A DNA stretch of 64,000 nt, from the NCBI GenBank assembly GCA_016213205.1, contig JACRAZ010000106.1, forward strand, positions 1-64,000, written 5' to 3'. Shown here piece by piece: positions 17,632 through 25,807 of this stretch. Source of the DNA: Burkholderiales bacterium. Its GTDB lineage: Bacteria; Pseudomonadota; Gammaproteobacteria; Burkholderiales; Burkholderiaceae_C. The position numbers and the translations under genes are program-made. Numbering within the stretch: the stretch's first letter is position 1; the number at the start of each line of letters is the position of its first letter. Under the pieces are notes generated by a model, which made no database searches, had not been told where the DNA came from, and saw nothing but the letters and a program-made list of their open reading frames with translations.

Positions 17632-18024
17632 TCAGGCGGGCCGGGATTGGCCAGGCCCGGGCTGGGCGCCTGGCGGCACCGGAGGCGGCGAGTTCTTGCG
17701 CACCAGCGCGATGATCGCGGTCAGCACGCCGGCACCGATCAGCATCACCGCGGTGCCCACGCCCCACACGGCCCACACCAGCAACGGCGCGGCACCGCCC
17801 AGCCAGGCCAGCGCCTGCTGCATCAGGTCGATCGCGAGCTTCAGCGCATCTTGCCAGCCGGGGAACCAGCGCTCCACCACCGCGCCATAGGGCAGCTGGT
17901 CGAGCAGCGGCTTCAGGTCGCCGGCCCAGCTCACGCCCCGCACCACCAGCGTGTGCGCGCCCCAGCCGGCAAAGCTCCACAGGCCGACCAGGATGGCGGT
18001 GATGATCCAGATGGCAGCGATCAT
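17632..18024 (-). CDS. small membrane protein of unknown function
   Basis: A 130-residue protein with an N-terminal membrane segment (IWIITAILVGLWSFAGWG), a middle amphipathic stretch and a second hydrophobic hairpin (LLVWAVWGVGTAVMLIGAGVLTAIIALV). It ends in a short Pro-rich cytoplasmic tail (PPPVPPGAQPGPGQ). It probably sits in the inner membrane. I do not recognise the family. It stands alone, converging on the thioredoxin gene and lying about 80 bp downstream of frdD. Confidence 0.7.
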   Translation of the reverse strand: MIAAIWIITAILVGLWSFAGWGAHTLVVRGVSWAGDLKPLLDQLPYGAVVERWFPGWQDALKLAIDLMQQALAWLGGAAPLLVWAVWGVGTAVMLIGAGVLTAIIALVRKNSPPPVPPGAQPGPGQSRPA

Positions 18025-18105
18025 GGCAATGTTCCCTCGGCGCCGTGCGGTGAGCAGGGCGCCAAGGTTAGCGCGAGATCGGCCCCCTGCGCCGCAGGCA
18101 GGGTT

Positions 18106-18462
18106 TCAGAACCCCAGGCGCAGCAGGTTCGAGGCTGTGACCAGCGTGATCACCAGTGCGCTGCCGTAGCAGACGAGCTTGGCCACCGCGCCGGTGTGCA
18201 CGCCGATGTCGTGCAGGCTGTGGAAGATGCGGTGCACCGCATGCCAGGCGAACAGCGCGATCACGACGAACAGGAAGCCCTTGCCGAACCAGTGCTGCGC
18301 GAAGGCCAGCATGCGCGGGTAGCTCAGCAACTCGGTGGGCAGCCACCAGCCCTGCGGCACGGCAATGCCGGTGACGAACACCAGCGCGGTGCCCAGCAGC
18401 GCCGACAGCATGCCCCCGGCGCCGAACATCAACCAGAAGATCGGGGCGTTGGAGCGTTTCAT
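18106..18462 (-). CDS. frdD: fumarate reductase membrane anchor subunit D
   Basis: A 118-residue inner-membrane protein with three hydrophobic helices. It begins MKRSNAPIFWLMFGAGGMLSA and carries FAWHAVHRIFHSLHDIG, as in FrdD of E. coli (119 residues). Together with FrdC it anchors FrdAB and binds the quinol. The ATG overlaps the frdC stop by four bases. It is the last gene of the frdABCD operon. The anchor is of the heme-free FrdCD type rather than the heme-b SdhCD type. Confidence 0.92.
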   Translation of the reverse strand: MKRSNAPIFWLMFGAGGMLSALLGTALVFVTGIAVPQGWWLPTELLSYPRMLAFAQHWFGKGFLFVVIALFAWHAVHRIFHSLHDIGVHTGAVAKLVCYGSALVITLVTASNLLRLGF

Positions 18463-18875
18463 GGCCGGGCCATCCATGCAATGGCCAGCACCACCAGGGT
18501 GGCGACGGCCGTGGCTGCGAATCCGGCGCGGGTGATCGTGGCGGCGGGCACGCGCTGGCCGCCGATGAACATCATCGGCATCGTCTTGGGCATGATCTCG
18601 AACCAGCTGCGGGCGTGGATCACCATCGAGACCAGCAGCACCAGGTTCAGCAGCAGCCCCAGCGGCGAAGCCACCGCCGCGAGCCAGCCATTCCAGGCCG
18701 CCTCGCCTTGCGAGAGGCGGATCACGCCCCACATCAGCTCCACCGCGTACGCGAACACCGCCACCGCGGTGATCTCGCGCAGCATGTAGCGCATGAAGAA
18801 CGGGTCGCGGTTCCACCAGCCCGCCATCGGGCGGACATAGGTCTTCTTCTTACGGGCACCGGTTGTCGGGTTCAT
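18459..18875 (-). CDS. frdC: fumarate reductase membrane anchor subunit C
   Basis: A 138-residue inner-membrane subunit with three hydrophobic helices. Its N-terminus has KKKTYVRPMAGWWNRDPFF and then YMLREITAVAVFAYAVEL, and WFEIMPK follows the second helix. These match E. coli FrdC (131 residues; KPYVRPM ... YMLREGTAV ... WFELAPK). It helps form the quinol site; the conserved Glu in MLREITAV corresponds to a residue known to matter for quinol oxidation. Start and stop overlap frdB and frdD by one and four bases. Confidence 0.93.
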   Translation of the reverse strand: MNPTTGARKKKTYVRPMAGWWNRDPFFMRYMLREITAVAVFAYAVELMWGVIRLSQGEAAWNGWLAAVASPLGLLLNLVLLVSMVIHARSWFEIMPKTMPMMFIGGQRVPAATITRAGFAATAVATLVVLAIAWMARP

Positions 18876-19630
18876 CACTTGCCCCCACGTGGGGTGACGA
18901 AGCGCAGGAAGTAGTCCTTCGCGCTGTTCACCTTGTTCTGGTTCACCGCGTTGGCCGGGTCCACGTGCTTCGGGCAGACCTCGGAGCAGTAGCCCACGGC
19001 CGTGCAGCTCCATACGCCTTCTTCGGCGTTGACGATCTTCATGCGCTCCTCGCGGCCGCCATCGCGCGAATCGGCGTTGTAGCGGTGCAGCAGCGCCAGC
19101 ACGCCGGGGCCGGTGAAGTTGTTGTCCAGCCCGAACTGCGGGCAGGCCGCGTAGCACAGCATGCAGTTGATGCAGGAGCTGAACTGCTCGAACTGCTCGA
19201 GCTGGTGCGGCGTCTGCAGGTACTCGCCTTCGCTGAGCTTGCGCGGCTCTTTCGGGATGATGAAGGGCTTGATCGACTCGAGCTTCTCGATGAAGGGCTC
19301 GACGTCGACCACCAGGTCGCGCTCGATCGGGAAGTGCGACAGCGCCTCCACCCGCACCGGGCCGGGCAGGAACTCGCGCAGGAAGGTCTGGCACGACAGG
19401 TGCGGCTTGCCGTTGACCATCATCCCGCAGCTGCCGCAGATGGCCATGCGGCAGGACCAGCGGAAGCTCAGCGTGCCGTCGAGTTCGTCCTTGATGTACT
19501 GCAGCCCCTGCAGCACCGACATGTCGTCGGTGTAGGGCACGGTGTAGCGCTGCCACACCGGCTTGTCTTCCTGCTCGGGGCGGTAGCGCAGGACTTCGAT
19601 CTCGATGGTCTTGCCATGTGGCTCAGCCAT
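18875..19630 (-). CDS. frdB: fumarate reductase iron-sulfur subunit
   Basis: A 251-residue subunit with the three-cluster layout of FrdB/SdhB: [2Fe-2S] ligands in CRMAICGSCGMMVNGK ... SCQ (residues 59-79), a [4Fe-4S] motif CINCMLCYAACP, and [3Fe-4S] ligands ending in CSEVCPKHVDPANAVNQ. It carries electrons from the membrane quinol to FAD in FrdA. The C-terminal FLRFVTPRGG tail is slightly longer than in E. coli. It overlaps frdA by 8 bases, giving tight translational coupling. Confidence 0.95.
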   Translation of the reverse strand: MAEPHGKTIEIEVLRYRPEQEDKPVWQRYTVPYTDDMSVLQGLQYIKDELDGTLSFRWSCRMAICGSCGMMVNGKPHLSCQTFLREFLPGPVRVEALSHFPIERDLVVDVEPFIEKLESIKPFIIPKEPRKLSEGEYLQTPHQLEQFEQFSSCINCMLCYAACPQFGLDNNFTGPGVLALLHRYNADSRDGGREERMKIVNAEEGVWSCTAVGYCSEVCPKHVDPANAVNQNKVNSAKDYFLRFVTPRGGK

Positions 19631-21419
19631 GGCTCTTCTCCTTCGCCTTGCGTTCGGCGTCGGCCGCCTCGCCGGCGGCGCCGTAGGCGCGCGTGCCGGG
19701 TGGCGAACTGGTGATCTTCACGGGGCCGTAGGCGATGCGGGGGGCCGCGTCGCCCTGGTAGTAGGCCAGGCTGTGCTGCAGGAAGTTCACGTCGTCGCGC
19801 TGCTCGTAACCGTCGAGCCGCTGGTGCGAGCCCCGCGATTCCTTGCGCTGCAGCGCCGAGTGCGCCATCGCCTGCGCCACGTCGAGCAGGAAGCCCAGCT
19901 CGATGGCCAGCAGCCAGTCGGTGTTCCAGGCCTTGGACTGGTCGTCGAGCTTCAGGTTGCGGTAGCGCAGCTTCAGCTCGGCCAGCTTGTCGCAGGTGGC
20001 CTGCATGGTCTCGGCGGTGCGGTAGATGCCGCAGCCGTCTTCCATGGTCTTGGCCATTTCCTTGCGCAGCGTGGCGGTGCGTTCGCTGCCACTGCGGTTG
20101 GACACGATGCCCAGCGCACGCGCCTGCATCTCGCTGGCCATGCGGCCCAGCACGCCCGCATCGCCATGGCCCACCTGCCTGGCAAAGGCCGCGGCCTCGT
20201 CGCCCGCCACCTTGCCGAAGACGATGAGCTCGGTGAGCGAGTTCGAGCCCAGCCGGTTGGCGCCGTGGATGCCCACGCTGGAGCACTCGCCCACCGAATA
20301 CAGGCCCGGCAGCGGCGCGGCGGTCTTGCCGTCGGCGGTGATGCCGCCCATCGTGTAGTGCACGGCCGGCAGCACCGGAATCGGCGCCTGGGCCGGGTCG
20401 ACACCCAGGTATTCCACCGCCAGCTCGTAGATCTGCGGCAGGCGCTCGCGCAGCTTCTTCTCGCCCAGGTGGCGCAGGTCGAGGTGCACCACCTCGCCAT
20501 GCGGGCCGCTGATGGTGCGGCCCTTCTGCTTCTCGTGCCAGTAGGCCTGGCTCAGGCGGTCACGCGGGCCGAGTTCCATCGCCTTGTTGCGAGGCTCCGG
20601 CGTGGCCGGCCCCAGGCCGTAATCCTGCAGGTAGCGGTAGCCGTCCTTGTTGAGCAGGAAGCCCCCCTCGCCACGGCAGGCCTCGGTGAACAGCAGGCCG
20701 GTGCCCGGCATGCAGGTGGGGTGGTACTGCACGAACTCCATGTCGCGCAGCGGCACGCCGTGGCGGTAGGCCAGGGCCATGCCGTCGCCGGTGACGATGC
20801 CGCCGTTGGTGTTTTCACGGAACACGCGGCCGGCGCCGCCGGTGGCGATGATCACCGACTTGGCCTGCACCAGCGTGAACTCGCCGGTGCCGATGTCGAT
20901 GGTGACCACGCCCTGCACCCGCCCTTCGTGCACCAGCAGGTCGGCGCAGAAGTGCTCGTCCAGGCGCCGGATCGCAGGGTACTTGATCGAGGTCTGGAAC
21001 AGCGTGTGCAGCATGTGGAAGCCGGTCTTGTCGGCGGCGAACCACGTGCGTTCGATCTTCATGCCGCCGAAGGCGCGCACGTTCACGTGGCCGTCGGGCC
21101 GGCGGCTCCAGGGGCAGCCCCAGTGCTCCATCTGCACCATCTCTTCGTGGGCCTTGCCGACGAAGAACTCCACCACGTCCTGCTCGCACAGCCAGTCGCC
21201 CCCGGCCACGGTGTCGTGGAAATGGGCCTCCAGGCTGTCATGCGGCTGCGTCACCGCCGCGGCCCCACCCTCGGCCGCCACCGTGTGGCTGCGCATCGGG
21301 TAGACCTTGGAGATCAACGCGATCGACAGGCCGGGGTGGCCCTCGGCCACCGCGATGGCGGCCCGCAGGCCGGCACCTCCGGCGCCGACGATGGCCACAT
21401 CGCACTTCAAGAGCTCCAT
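19623..21419 (-). CDS. frdA: fumarate reductase flavoprotein subunit
   Basis: A 598-residue flavoprotein. The FAD-binding VAIVGAGGAGLRAA is at the N-terminus, the covalent-FAD His in RSHTVAAEGG, and the catalytic region in WFAADKTGFHMLH, HYTMGGI and HGANRLGSNSL. It matches E. coli FrdA (602 residues) closely throughout, including PWSRRPDG and the C-terminal YGPVKITS. That assigns it to the quinol:fumarate reductase branch rather than aerobic SdhA. It reduces fumarate to succinate on the cytoplasmic face. It lies 64 nt after rquA, with an unusual long hairpin between them. Confidence 0.95.
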   Translation of the reverse strand: MELLKCDVAIVGAGGAGLRAAIAVAEGHPGLSIALISKVYPMRSHTVAAEGGAAAVTQPHDSLEAHFHDTVAGGDWLCEQDVVEFFVGKAHEEMVQMEHWGCPWSRRPDGHVNVRAFGGMKIERTWFAADKTGFHMLHTLFQTSIKYPAIRRLDEHFCADLLVHEGRVQGVVTIDIGTGEFTLVQAKSVIIATGGAGRVFRENTNGGIVTGDGMALAYRHGVPLRDMEFVQYHPTCMPGTGLLFTEACRGEGGFLLNKDGYRYLQDYGLGPATPEPRNKAMELGPRDRLSQAYWHEKQKGRTISGPHGEVVHLDLRHLGEKKLRERLPQIYELAVEYLGVDPAQAPIPVLPAVHYTMGGITADGKTAAPLPGLYSVGECSSVGIHGANRLGSNSLTELIVFGKVAGDEAAAFARQVGHGDAGVLGRMASEMQARALGIVSNRSGSERTATLRKEMAKTMEDGCGIYRTAETMQATCDKLAELKLRYRNLKLDDQSKAWNTDWLLAIELGFLLDVAQAMAHSALQRKESRGSHQRLDGYEQRDDVNFLQHSLAYYQGDAAPRIAYGPVKITSSPPGTRAYGAAGEAADAERKAKEKSHG

Positions 21420-21435
21420 GAACGCCTCGCTTGGT

Positions 21436-21486
21436 TAGGGCCTGATCACACCGCGGAGGTCATCTCCGTGCTGTGAACAGACCCTA
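21436..21486. repeat. 51-nt near-complete hairpin between rquA and frdA
   Basis: The two 15-nt ends (21436-21450 and 21472-21486) pair at 13 of 15 positions. Inside, 21452-21458 pairs with 21464-21470 (one G-T pair), leaving the loop GTCAT. The whole element can fold as one long hairpin, and its outer end contains the rquA stop codon. No T-run follows on the minus strand, so it is not a classical terminator. It could be an mRNA-processing stem or a MITE/REP-like element. Confidence 0.75.
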
Positions 21487-22218
21487 GCGGGTCAGCACCA
21501 GTTTCTGGTACAGGCCGCCAAAGTAGGTCTGCTTGGTCAGGCTGGCCGGCTGATGGTCTGCAGACAGGAAGTCACGCACTTCGTTGCGCCACAGGTCCAT
21601 CGCATAGGGTTCCAGCTTGCGGAACACCAGGCGCATGAGCGGGCGCATCGGGTGCCAGGCCACGGGACGGTGGTAATCGACGATCACCACCTTGCCACCG
21701 GGCTTGACCACGCGCATCGCCTCGGCCAGCGTGGCGCGGCGCACATGCTCGGGCTGCTCGTGCAGCAGGAAGAACAGCAGCACCTGGTCCAGGCTGGCGT
21801 CGGCCGCGGCCAGGGAGGAAGAGTCGCCCTGCGTCAGCGTGACGCGCTCCAGGTGGGGCAGCTTCTTGCCCAGGTTCTGCAGCTGGATCGGCAGGATGTC
21901 CACCACTTCCAGGCTGGCATCGGGCGCCAGGCGCTGCTGCAGCTTCGGCGTGAGGTTGCCGTAGACGCAGGCCACCTGCAGCGTGCGGCCGTGCACCACC
22001 TCGCCCAGCTCGGCCAGCGCGGCATCCCGCAGCTTGCCGTAGTTGTTGAACAGGATCGCGTTGACGAGCCACTCGCGCTCGAACACGTTGACGGCATTCG
22101 GGTGGACATAGGCCCACCAGTACACCTGCTCCAGATAGCGCGGGATCGGCAGGCTGTGCGCCGAACGGTCACGCGAGGTGGCCGCGTCGGCGGCGGCGAT
22201 GGCGAGGGGCCCGGTCAT
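21484..22218 (-). CDS. rquA: RquA, rhodoquinone biosynthesis methyltransferase-like protein
   Basis: A 244-residue SAM-methyltransferase-fold protein. It carries the sequence hallmarks I know for RquA: YLEQVYWWAYVHPNAVNVFERE near the start, LQVACVYGNLTPKL (the altered glycine motif), VVDILPIQLQNLGKKLP, LLFFLLHEQPEHVRR, VIVDYHRP and a final YFGGLYQKLVL. RquA converts ubiquinone to rhodoquinone, the low-potential quinone used by fumarate reductase under low oxygen. Its position directly upstream of frdABCD strongly supports this. An FNR-type box lies about 90 bp before the ATG at 22218. Confidence 0.93.
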   Translation of the reverse strand: MTGPLAIAAADAATSRDRSAHSLPIPRYLEQVYWWAYVHPNAVNVFEREWLVNAILFNNYGKLRDAALAELGEVVHGRTLQVACVYGNLTPKLQQRLAPDASLEVVDILPIQLQNLGKKLPHLERVTLTQGDSSSLAAADASLDQVLLFFLLHEQPEHVRRATLAEAMRVVKPGGKVVIVDYHRPVAWHPMRPLMRLVFRKLEPYAMDLWRNEVRDFLSADHQPASLTKQTYFGGLYQKLVLTR

Positions 22219-22305
22219 GAGTGATGTCCTCGGCTTGGTTGGGAACGCGGCCCTTCGTCAGGCCCACGTTGGTTGCAGATGATGGTCAGGAACACGTATC
22301 GCAGC

Positions 22306-22319
22306 ATGACCCAAGTCAA
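22306..22319 (-). promoter_or_regulatory. FNR/Anr-type box upstream of rquA
   Basis: Minus strand TTGAC-TTGG-GTCAT, 8 of 10 half-site positions against TTGAT-N4-ATCAA when C/G variants are counted as near-consensus. If the box is centred at -41.5, transcription would start near 22271; a CATCAT -10-like element then falls at -13 to -8, with a 52-nt leader before the rquA ATG. Confidence 0.55.
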
Positions 22320-22477
22320 GCCGCAACACCATTCCGCATGGCGGCAAGGCGCTGCTGCGCAGTGTCCGGGGGCCCGGGCGCGCCCCGGTATCCGGTAAAA
22401 CCCAGCAACACGCTCGGAATGCGCGGGGCCTTGGTCGCCGCGAACTGTCGCGGGTTCACCCCATCGACCTCGCGGAA

Positions 22478-22491
22478 CTGATCTTTGTCAA
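22478..22491 (+). promoter_or_regulatory. FNR/Anr-type box upstream of the mtr operon
   Basis: Plus strand CTGAT-CTTT-GTCAA, against TTGAT-N4-ATCAA. If centred at -41.5, transcription starts near 22526 and a TAGACT -10-like element lies at -13 to -8. The leader to the first decaheme gene would be about 100 nt. Confidence 0.55.
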
Positions 22492-22628
22492 CATTGGTGA
22501 AGATCAGCGGAATAGACTGGCCCAGGCCAAAAGACGCTAAGGAAGGTGTCGCGGCGGGGTGGTTCAACCTGTGCGTGCAGTTCTGTAGCGTCTTGCGTTC
22601 CAGCTAGTGCTCACCAAGGAGAGCGTCC

Positions 22629-25352
22629 ATGGACAACAAGAACACCCGCCGCTGGGCAGGCCTCGCCGCCGCCAGCGTGCTGGCCCTCCTGGCCGGCTGC
22701 GGTGGTGGCGGAGGCAGCTCCGACCCCACGCCGACCACACCACCGCCTGTTGTCGAAGGGCCGCCGGTCACGGTGCCCACCGGCACCTCGCCGATCACGC
22801 TGACGTCCAACACGCCCGCCGCCACCTTCGCGGCGTTGAACGTGAAGGTGAATGTCGGCAAGGTCACGACCGCCGGCGCTCCCGTGGTGCACTTCTCGCT
22901 GACCGACCAGGACGGCAACGCCATCATCGGCTTCGGCAGCACGTCCAAGTCGTCCACCGCCACGCTGGCGAGCTACCCGAACCTGGCCTTCTCGATGGCC
23001 AAGCTGGTGCCCGGCACCAACGGCAGCCCCAGCAAGTGGGTGAGCTACATCGTCACGACGGTGCCCACCACCACCGCCGCCGCCGCGCCCACGCGGCCCA
23101 GCACCGACAACACCGGCACGCTGGTCGACAACAAGAACGGCACCTACGCCTACACCTTCTACCGCGACGTCACCAAGATCAAGGACCAGGTCGCGGCGAT
23201 GACGGTGACCGGCGTCAACAACAAGGCCGACCTGGGTGACCTGACGTTCGAGCCGAACCTGACGCACCGCCTCACGATCCAGATCTCCGGCAACGCGCCC
23301 GGCACCGGCACCAACACCGCCAACGCGGTGCAGGTGACGACCGCCGTGCCGATGAAGAACCCGGTGGACGTGATCCACGACTTCATCCCCGCCACCGGCA
23401 AGCCGGTGAGCGCCACCGACACCACGCGCGACATCGCCTCCACTGCCAAGTGCAATGAGTGCCACCGCAAGCTGGGCGGCATTCCGGGCGACAGCGCACA
23501 AGACTCCGCGGCCAGCTTCCATGGCGGCAGCCGCAACGAAGTGCGCTACTGCGTGGTCTGCCACACCGACCAGCGCCGCTACGGCCGCACGGAAGCCACC
23601 GTCAACACCGCGACCAACACCTTCACCAGCACCACCTACGTGGTGGACGGTCGCACGGTGGGCAACCTGCCCAACTTCATCCACAAGGTGCACCTGGGCG
23701 GCATCCTCGCGAAGAAGAACTACGACTACGGTGGCGTCAAGGCCAACGAAGTGCACTACCCGCAGGACATCCGCAACTGCACGAAGTGCCACGACGGCTC
23801 TGCCACCTCCACCGCCAAGACAGCGCAGGGTGACAACTGGAAGGCCATGCCCAGCAAGCTGGCCTGCGGTTCCTGCCACGACGGCATCAACTTCACCACC
23901 GGCAAGGGCGTGACGCTGGCTGACGCGGCCAAGGGCCTGACCACCAGCACCCACGGCCACGTGGGTGGCGCGCAGGCCGACGATTCGCTGTGCGTGCTGT
24001 GCCACAAGGCGGCCACGAACGACATCAACCACCTGCCGGTCACGCCGCCGAACCTGGCGAGCGCCCTGCATGTGGCCGGTGGCAGCGCCAACACCAACTC
24101 GGCCTGGATCGCCTCGAACACGGCGCGCCTGCCTGAAGGTGCCGTCAAGGTCAGCTACGACATCAAGAGCGTTGCGCGCAACGCGTCCAAGCAACCGGTG
24201 ATGGTGTTCCGCATGCTCCAGAACGGCGCCCGCAAGGACCTGAACGTTCCTTCGGCCACCGTCACTGAAGTCTGGGACAACTTCATGGGTTCGCCGAGCG
24301 TGTACTTCGTGTTCGCGGTCCCGCAGGACGGCATCGCCGCCCCGACGGACTTCAACGCGTCGGCCTCGGGCTACCTGCGCAGCCTGTGGAACGGTACCTC
24401 CACCGGCACCGGCAAGGGCACCCTCACCGGCCCGGATGCCGATGGCTACTACACCGCCACGCTCACCGGCGTGACCATCCCCGACAACGCGGTGATGCTC
24501 ACCGGCGGCGTGGGCTACTCGTACAACGTGACGAGCACCCTGCCGCTCACGCAGATCAACCTGCCCGACTACCCGGTGGCGGCATCGCCCATCGGCGCGG
24601 CCAACAAGGTGGGTGGCCTGATCGTGATCACGCCGAACGTGCAGAAGGTGGCCACCGGCTACAGCCCGCGGCGCGCCATCGTCGAAGACGCACGTTGCAA
24701 CAGCTGCCACCAGGAACTGGGCACCTTCACCGAAGAGGCCTTCCACGGCGGCCAGCGCAACGACGGCACGACCTGCTCGTGGTGCCACACGCCCAACCGG
24801 GCCAGCAGCGGCTGGTCGGCTGACTCCACGGCCTTCGTGCACGCGATCCACGCGAACGCGAAGCGCACCGTGAAGTACAACTGGCATGCCCTGTCGCCGA
24901 CGGAAGGCTTCTACCAGATCCACTACCCCGGGATCCTGAGCCAGTGCGAAGCCTGCCACCTGCCCGGCACCTACGACTTCAGCAATGCCAGCTCCAGCGC
25001 GGCGATGGCCGGCCGTCCGTTCCGGACGGTGGTCAGCGGCACGCTCGCGAGCACCGGCACCACGTACTCGTATGCGCCGTACATCACGAAGGACCTGAAC
25101 TACGGCTCGGGCTTCAGCTTCAACGCCGGCACCGGTGCCACCACGGCAGCCGCTGGCACGACGCTGGTGACCTCGCCGACGGCCACGGTGTGCTTCGCCT
25201 GCCACGACTCCGCGCTGGCCACGACGCACATGCAGACCAACGGCGGTTCGATCTACGAGCCGCGCAGCACCGCGCTGGCCAAGGGCGAGCAGTGCGAGCT
25301 GTGCCACGCCAGTGGCAAGGTGGCCGACATCAAGGTCATGCACAACAAGTAA
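22629..25352 (+). CDS. OmcA/MtrC-family decaheme cytochrome c lipoprotein (first copy)
   Basis: A 907-residue exported lipoprotein: the signal peptide ends in the lipobox LLAGC, followed by a Gly/Ser/Pro linker. Ten CxxCH heme motifs fall in two groups of five, about residues 275-460 and 690-893, separated by a beta-rich stretch of about 230 residues, with a similar beta-rich region before the first group. This is the four-domain plan of MtrC/OmcA (beta, pentaheme, beta, pentaheme). Such proteins sit on the outer face of the outer membrane and pass electrons to or from minerals or other acceptors. It is the first gene of a five-gene plus-strand cluster ending with mtrA-mtrB. Confidence 0.95.
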   Translation: MDNKNTRRWAGLAAASVLALLAGCGGGGGSSDPTPTTPPPVVEGPPVTVPTGTSPITLTSNTPAATFAALNVKVNVGKVTTAGAPVVHFSLTDQDGNAIIGFGSTSKSSTATLASYPNLAFSMAKLVPGTNGSPSKWVSYIVTTVPTTTAAAAPTRPSTDNTGTLVDNKNGTYAYTFYRDVTKIKDQVAAMTVTGVNNKADLGDLTFEPNLTHRLTIQISGNAPGTGTNTANAVQVTTAVPMKNPVDVIHDFIPATGKPVSATDTTRDIASTAKCNECHRKLGGIPGDSAQDSAASFHGGSRNEVRYCVVCHTDQRRYGRTEATVNTATNTFTSTTYVVDGRTVGNLPNFIHKVHLGGILAKKNYDYGGVKANEVHYPQDIRNCTKCHDGSATSTAKTAQGDNWKAMPSKLACGSCHDGINFTTGKGVTLADAAKGLTTSTHGHVGGAQADDSLCVLCHKAATNDINHLPVTPPNLASALHVAGGSANTNSAWIASNTARLPEGAVKVSYDIKSVARNASKQPVMVFRMLQNGARKDLNVPSATVTEVWDNFMGSPSVYFVFAVPQDGIAAPTDFNASASGYLRSLWNGTSTGTGKGTLTGPDADGYYTATLTGVTIPDNAVMLTGGVGYSYNVTSTLPLTQINLPDYPVAASPIGAANKVGGLIVITPNVQKVATGYSPRRAIVEDARCNSCHQELGTFTEEAFHGGQRNDGTTCSWCHTPNRASSGWSADSTAFVHAIHANAKRTVKYNWHALSPTEGFYQIHYPGILSQCEACHLPGTYDFSNASSSAAMAGRPFRTVVSGTLASTGTTYSYAPYITKDLNYGSGFSFNAGTGATTAAAGTTLVTSPTATVCFACHDSALATTHMQTNGGSIYEPRSTALAKGEQCELCHASGKVADIKVMHNK

Positions 25353-25358
25353 GAACGA

Positions 25359-25376
25359 CGGCTCCCTCGGGAGCCG
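25359..25376 (+). terminator. hairpin after the first decaheme gene
   Basis: A perfect 7-bp stem (CGGCTCC / GGAGCCG) with loop CTCG, 6 nt after the stop codon. No T-run follows. It may act as a partial terminator or an RNA-stabilising stem within the operon. Confidence 0.5.
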
Positions 25377-25386
25377 GCTGGCAGGA

Positions 25387-25415
25387 TCGAAGGCGCGCCC
25401 TGTGCGCGCCTTCGA
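25387..25415 (+). terminator. second strong hairpin in the same gap
   Basis: A perfect 11-bp stem (TCGAAGGCGCG / CGCGCCTTCGA, plus one more C-G pair inside) 10 nt after the first hairpin. There is no T-run. Together with its neighbour it would lower read-through, or protect the upstream mRNA from 3' exonucleases. Confidence 0.5.
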
Positions 25416-25477
25416 CGCCGCAGACAACCCGGCGGCGGCAACGCCACCGGGTTGATTCGTTTCAGGCACTTTCGGGG

Positions 25478-25807
25478 ATGTTCGTGCGACGCCACCTCCT
25501 GCTTTCCGCCGCGGCCGTGTTGGCCCTGGCAGCCCCTGCGGCCTGGGCCGCACCCGACAAAGCCGACCCGCCCGCGAAGCTGGTCGACATCAACAGCGCC
25601 AGCGTGCAGCAGCTCAGCACGCTGCCGGGCATCGGCAAGGCCGATGCCGAGCGCATCGTGGCAGGACGGCCCTACCTGACCAAGGCCGATCTCGTCACCG
25701 CAAAAGTACTGCCTGCGGGCGTGTACCTCTCGATCAAGAATCGCATCATCGCCAAGCAAGATCCGAAGCGGCCGCCCAAGGCGGCCGCGTCCAAGGGTCA
25801 GCCATGA
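25478..25807 (+). CDS. secreted ComEA-like helix-hairpin-helix protein
   Basis: A 109-residue protein with a signal peptide (RRHLLLSAAAVLALAAPAAWAA). The remaining 85 residues form a double helix-hairpin-helix domain: VDINSASVQQLSTLPGIGKADAERIVAGR, then YLTKADLV ... VYLSIKNRIIAK. The first part is the signature of ComEA-type proteins, which bind DNA without sequence specificity in the periplasm. The stop overlaps the next gene's ATG (ATGA), so it is translationally coupled to the second decaheme cytochrome. Its basic Lys/Pro tail (KRPPKAAASKGQP) is exported too. A structural or DNA-binding role near the cytochromes is possible; natural transformation is the other option. Confidence 0.85.
   Translation: MFVRRHLLLSAAAVLALAAPAAWAAPDKADPPAKLVDINSASVQQLSTLPGIGKADAERIVAGRPYLTKADLVTAKVLPAGVYLSIKNRIIAKQDPKRPPKAAASKGQP

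Larger units (their letters stand above)
22219..22628. other. 410-bp divergent regulatory region between rquA-frd and mtr genes
   Basis: This region separates the two divergent transcription units and holds two FNR-type boxes (listed separately), each with a plausible -10 element about 27 bp from the box centre. Its GC content is lower than the flanks. An 83-codon frame on the minus strand (22316-22567) overlaps both control sites and resembles nothing known, so I do not call it. Confidence 0.6.

Noticed and set aside
22316..22567. 83-codon frame between rquA and the first decaheme gene
   Set aside because: It overlaps both FNR-type boxes, has weak third-position GC bias and resembles no protein. 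It could be real, but support is too thin.
22611..25553. 980-codon minus-strand frame opposite the first decaheme gene
   Set aside because: The plus strand has ten heme motifs and a lipobox; the antisense product is His/Arg/Gly-rich without domains.
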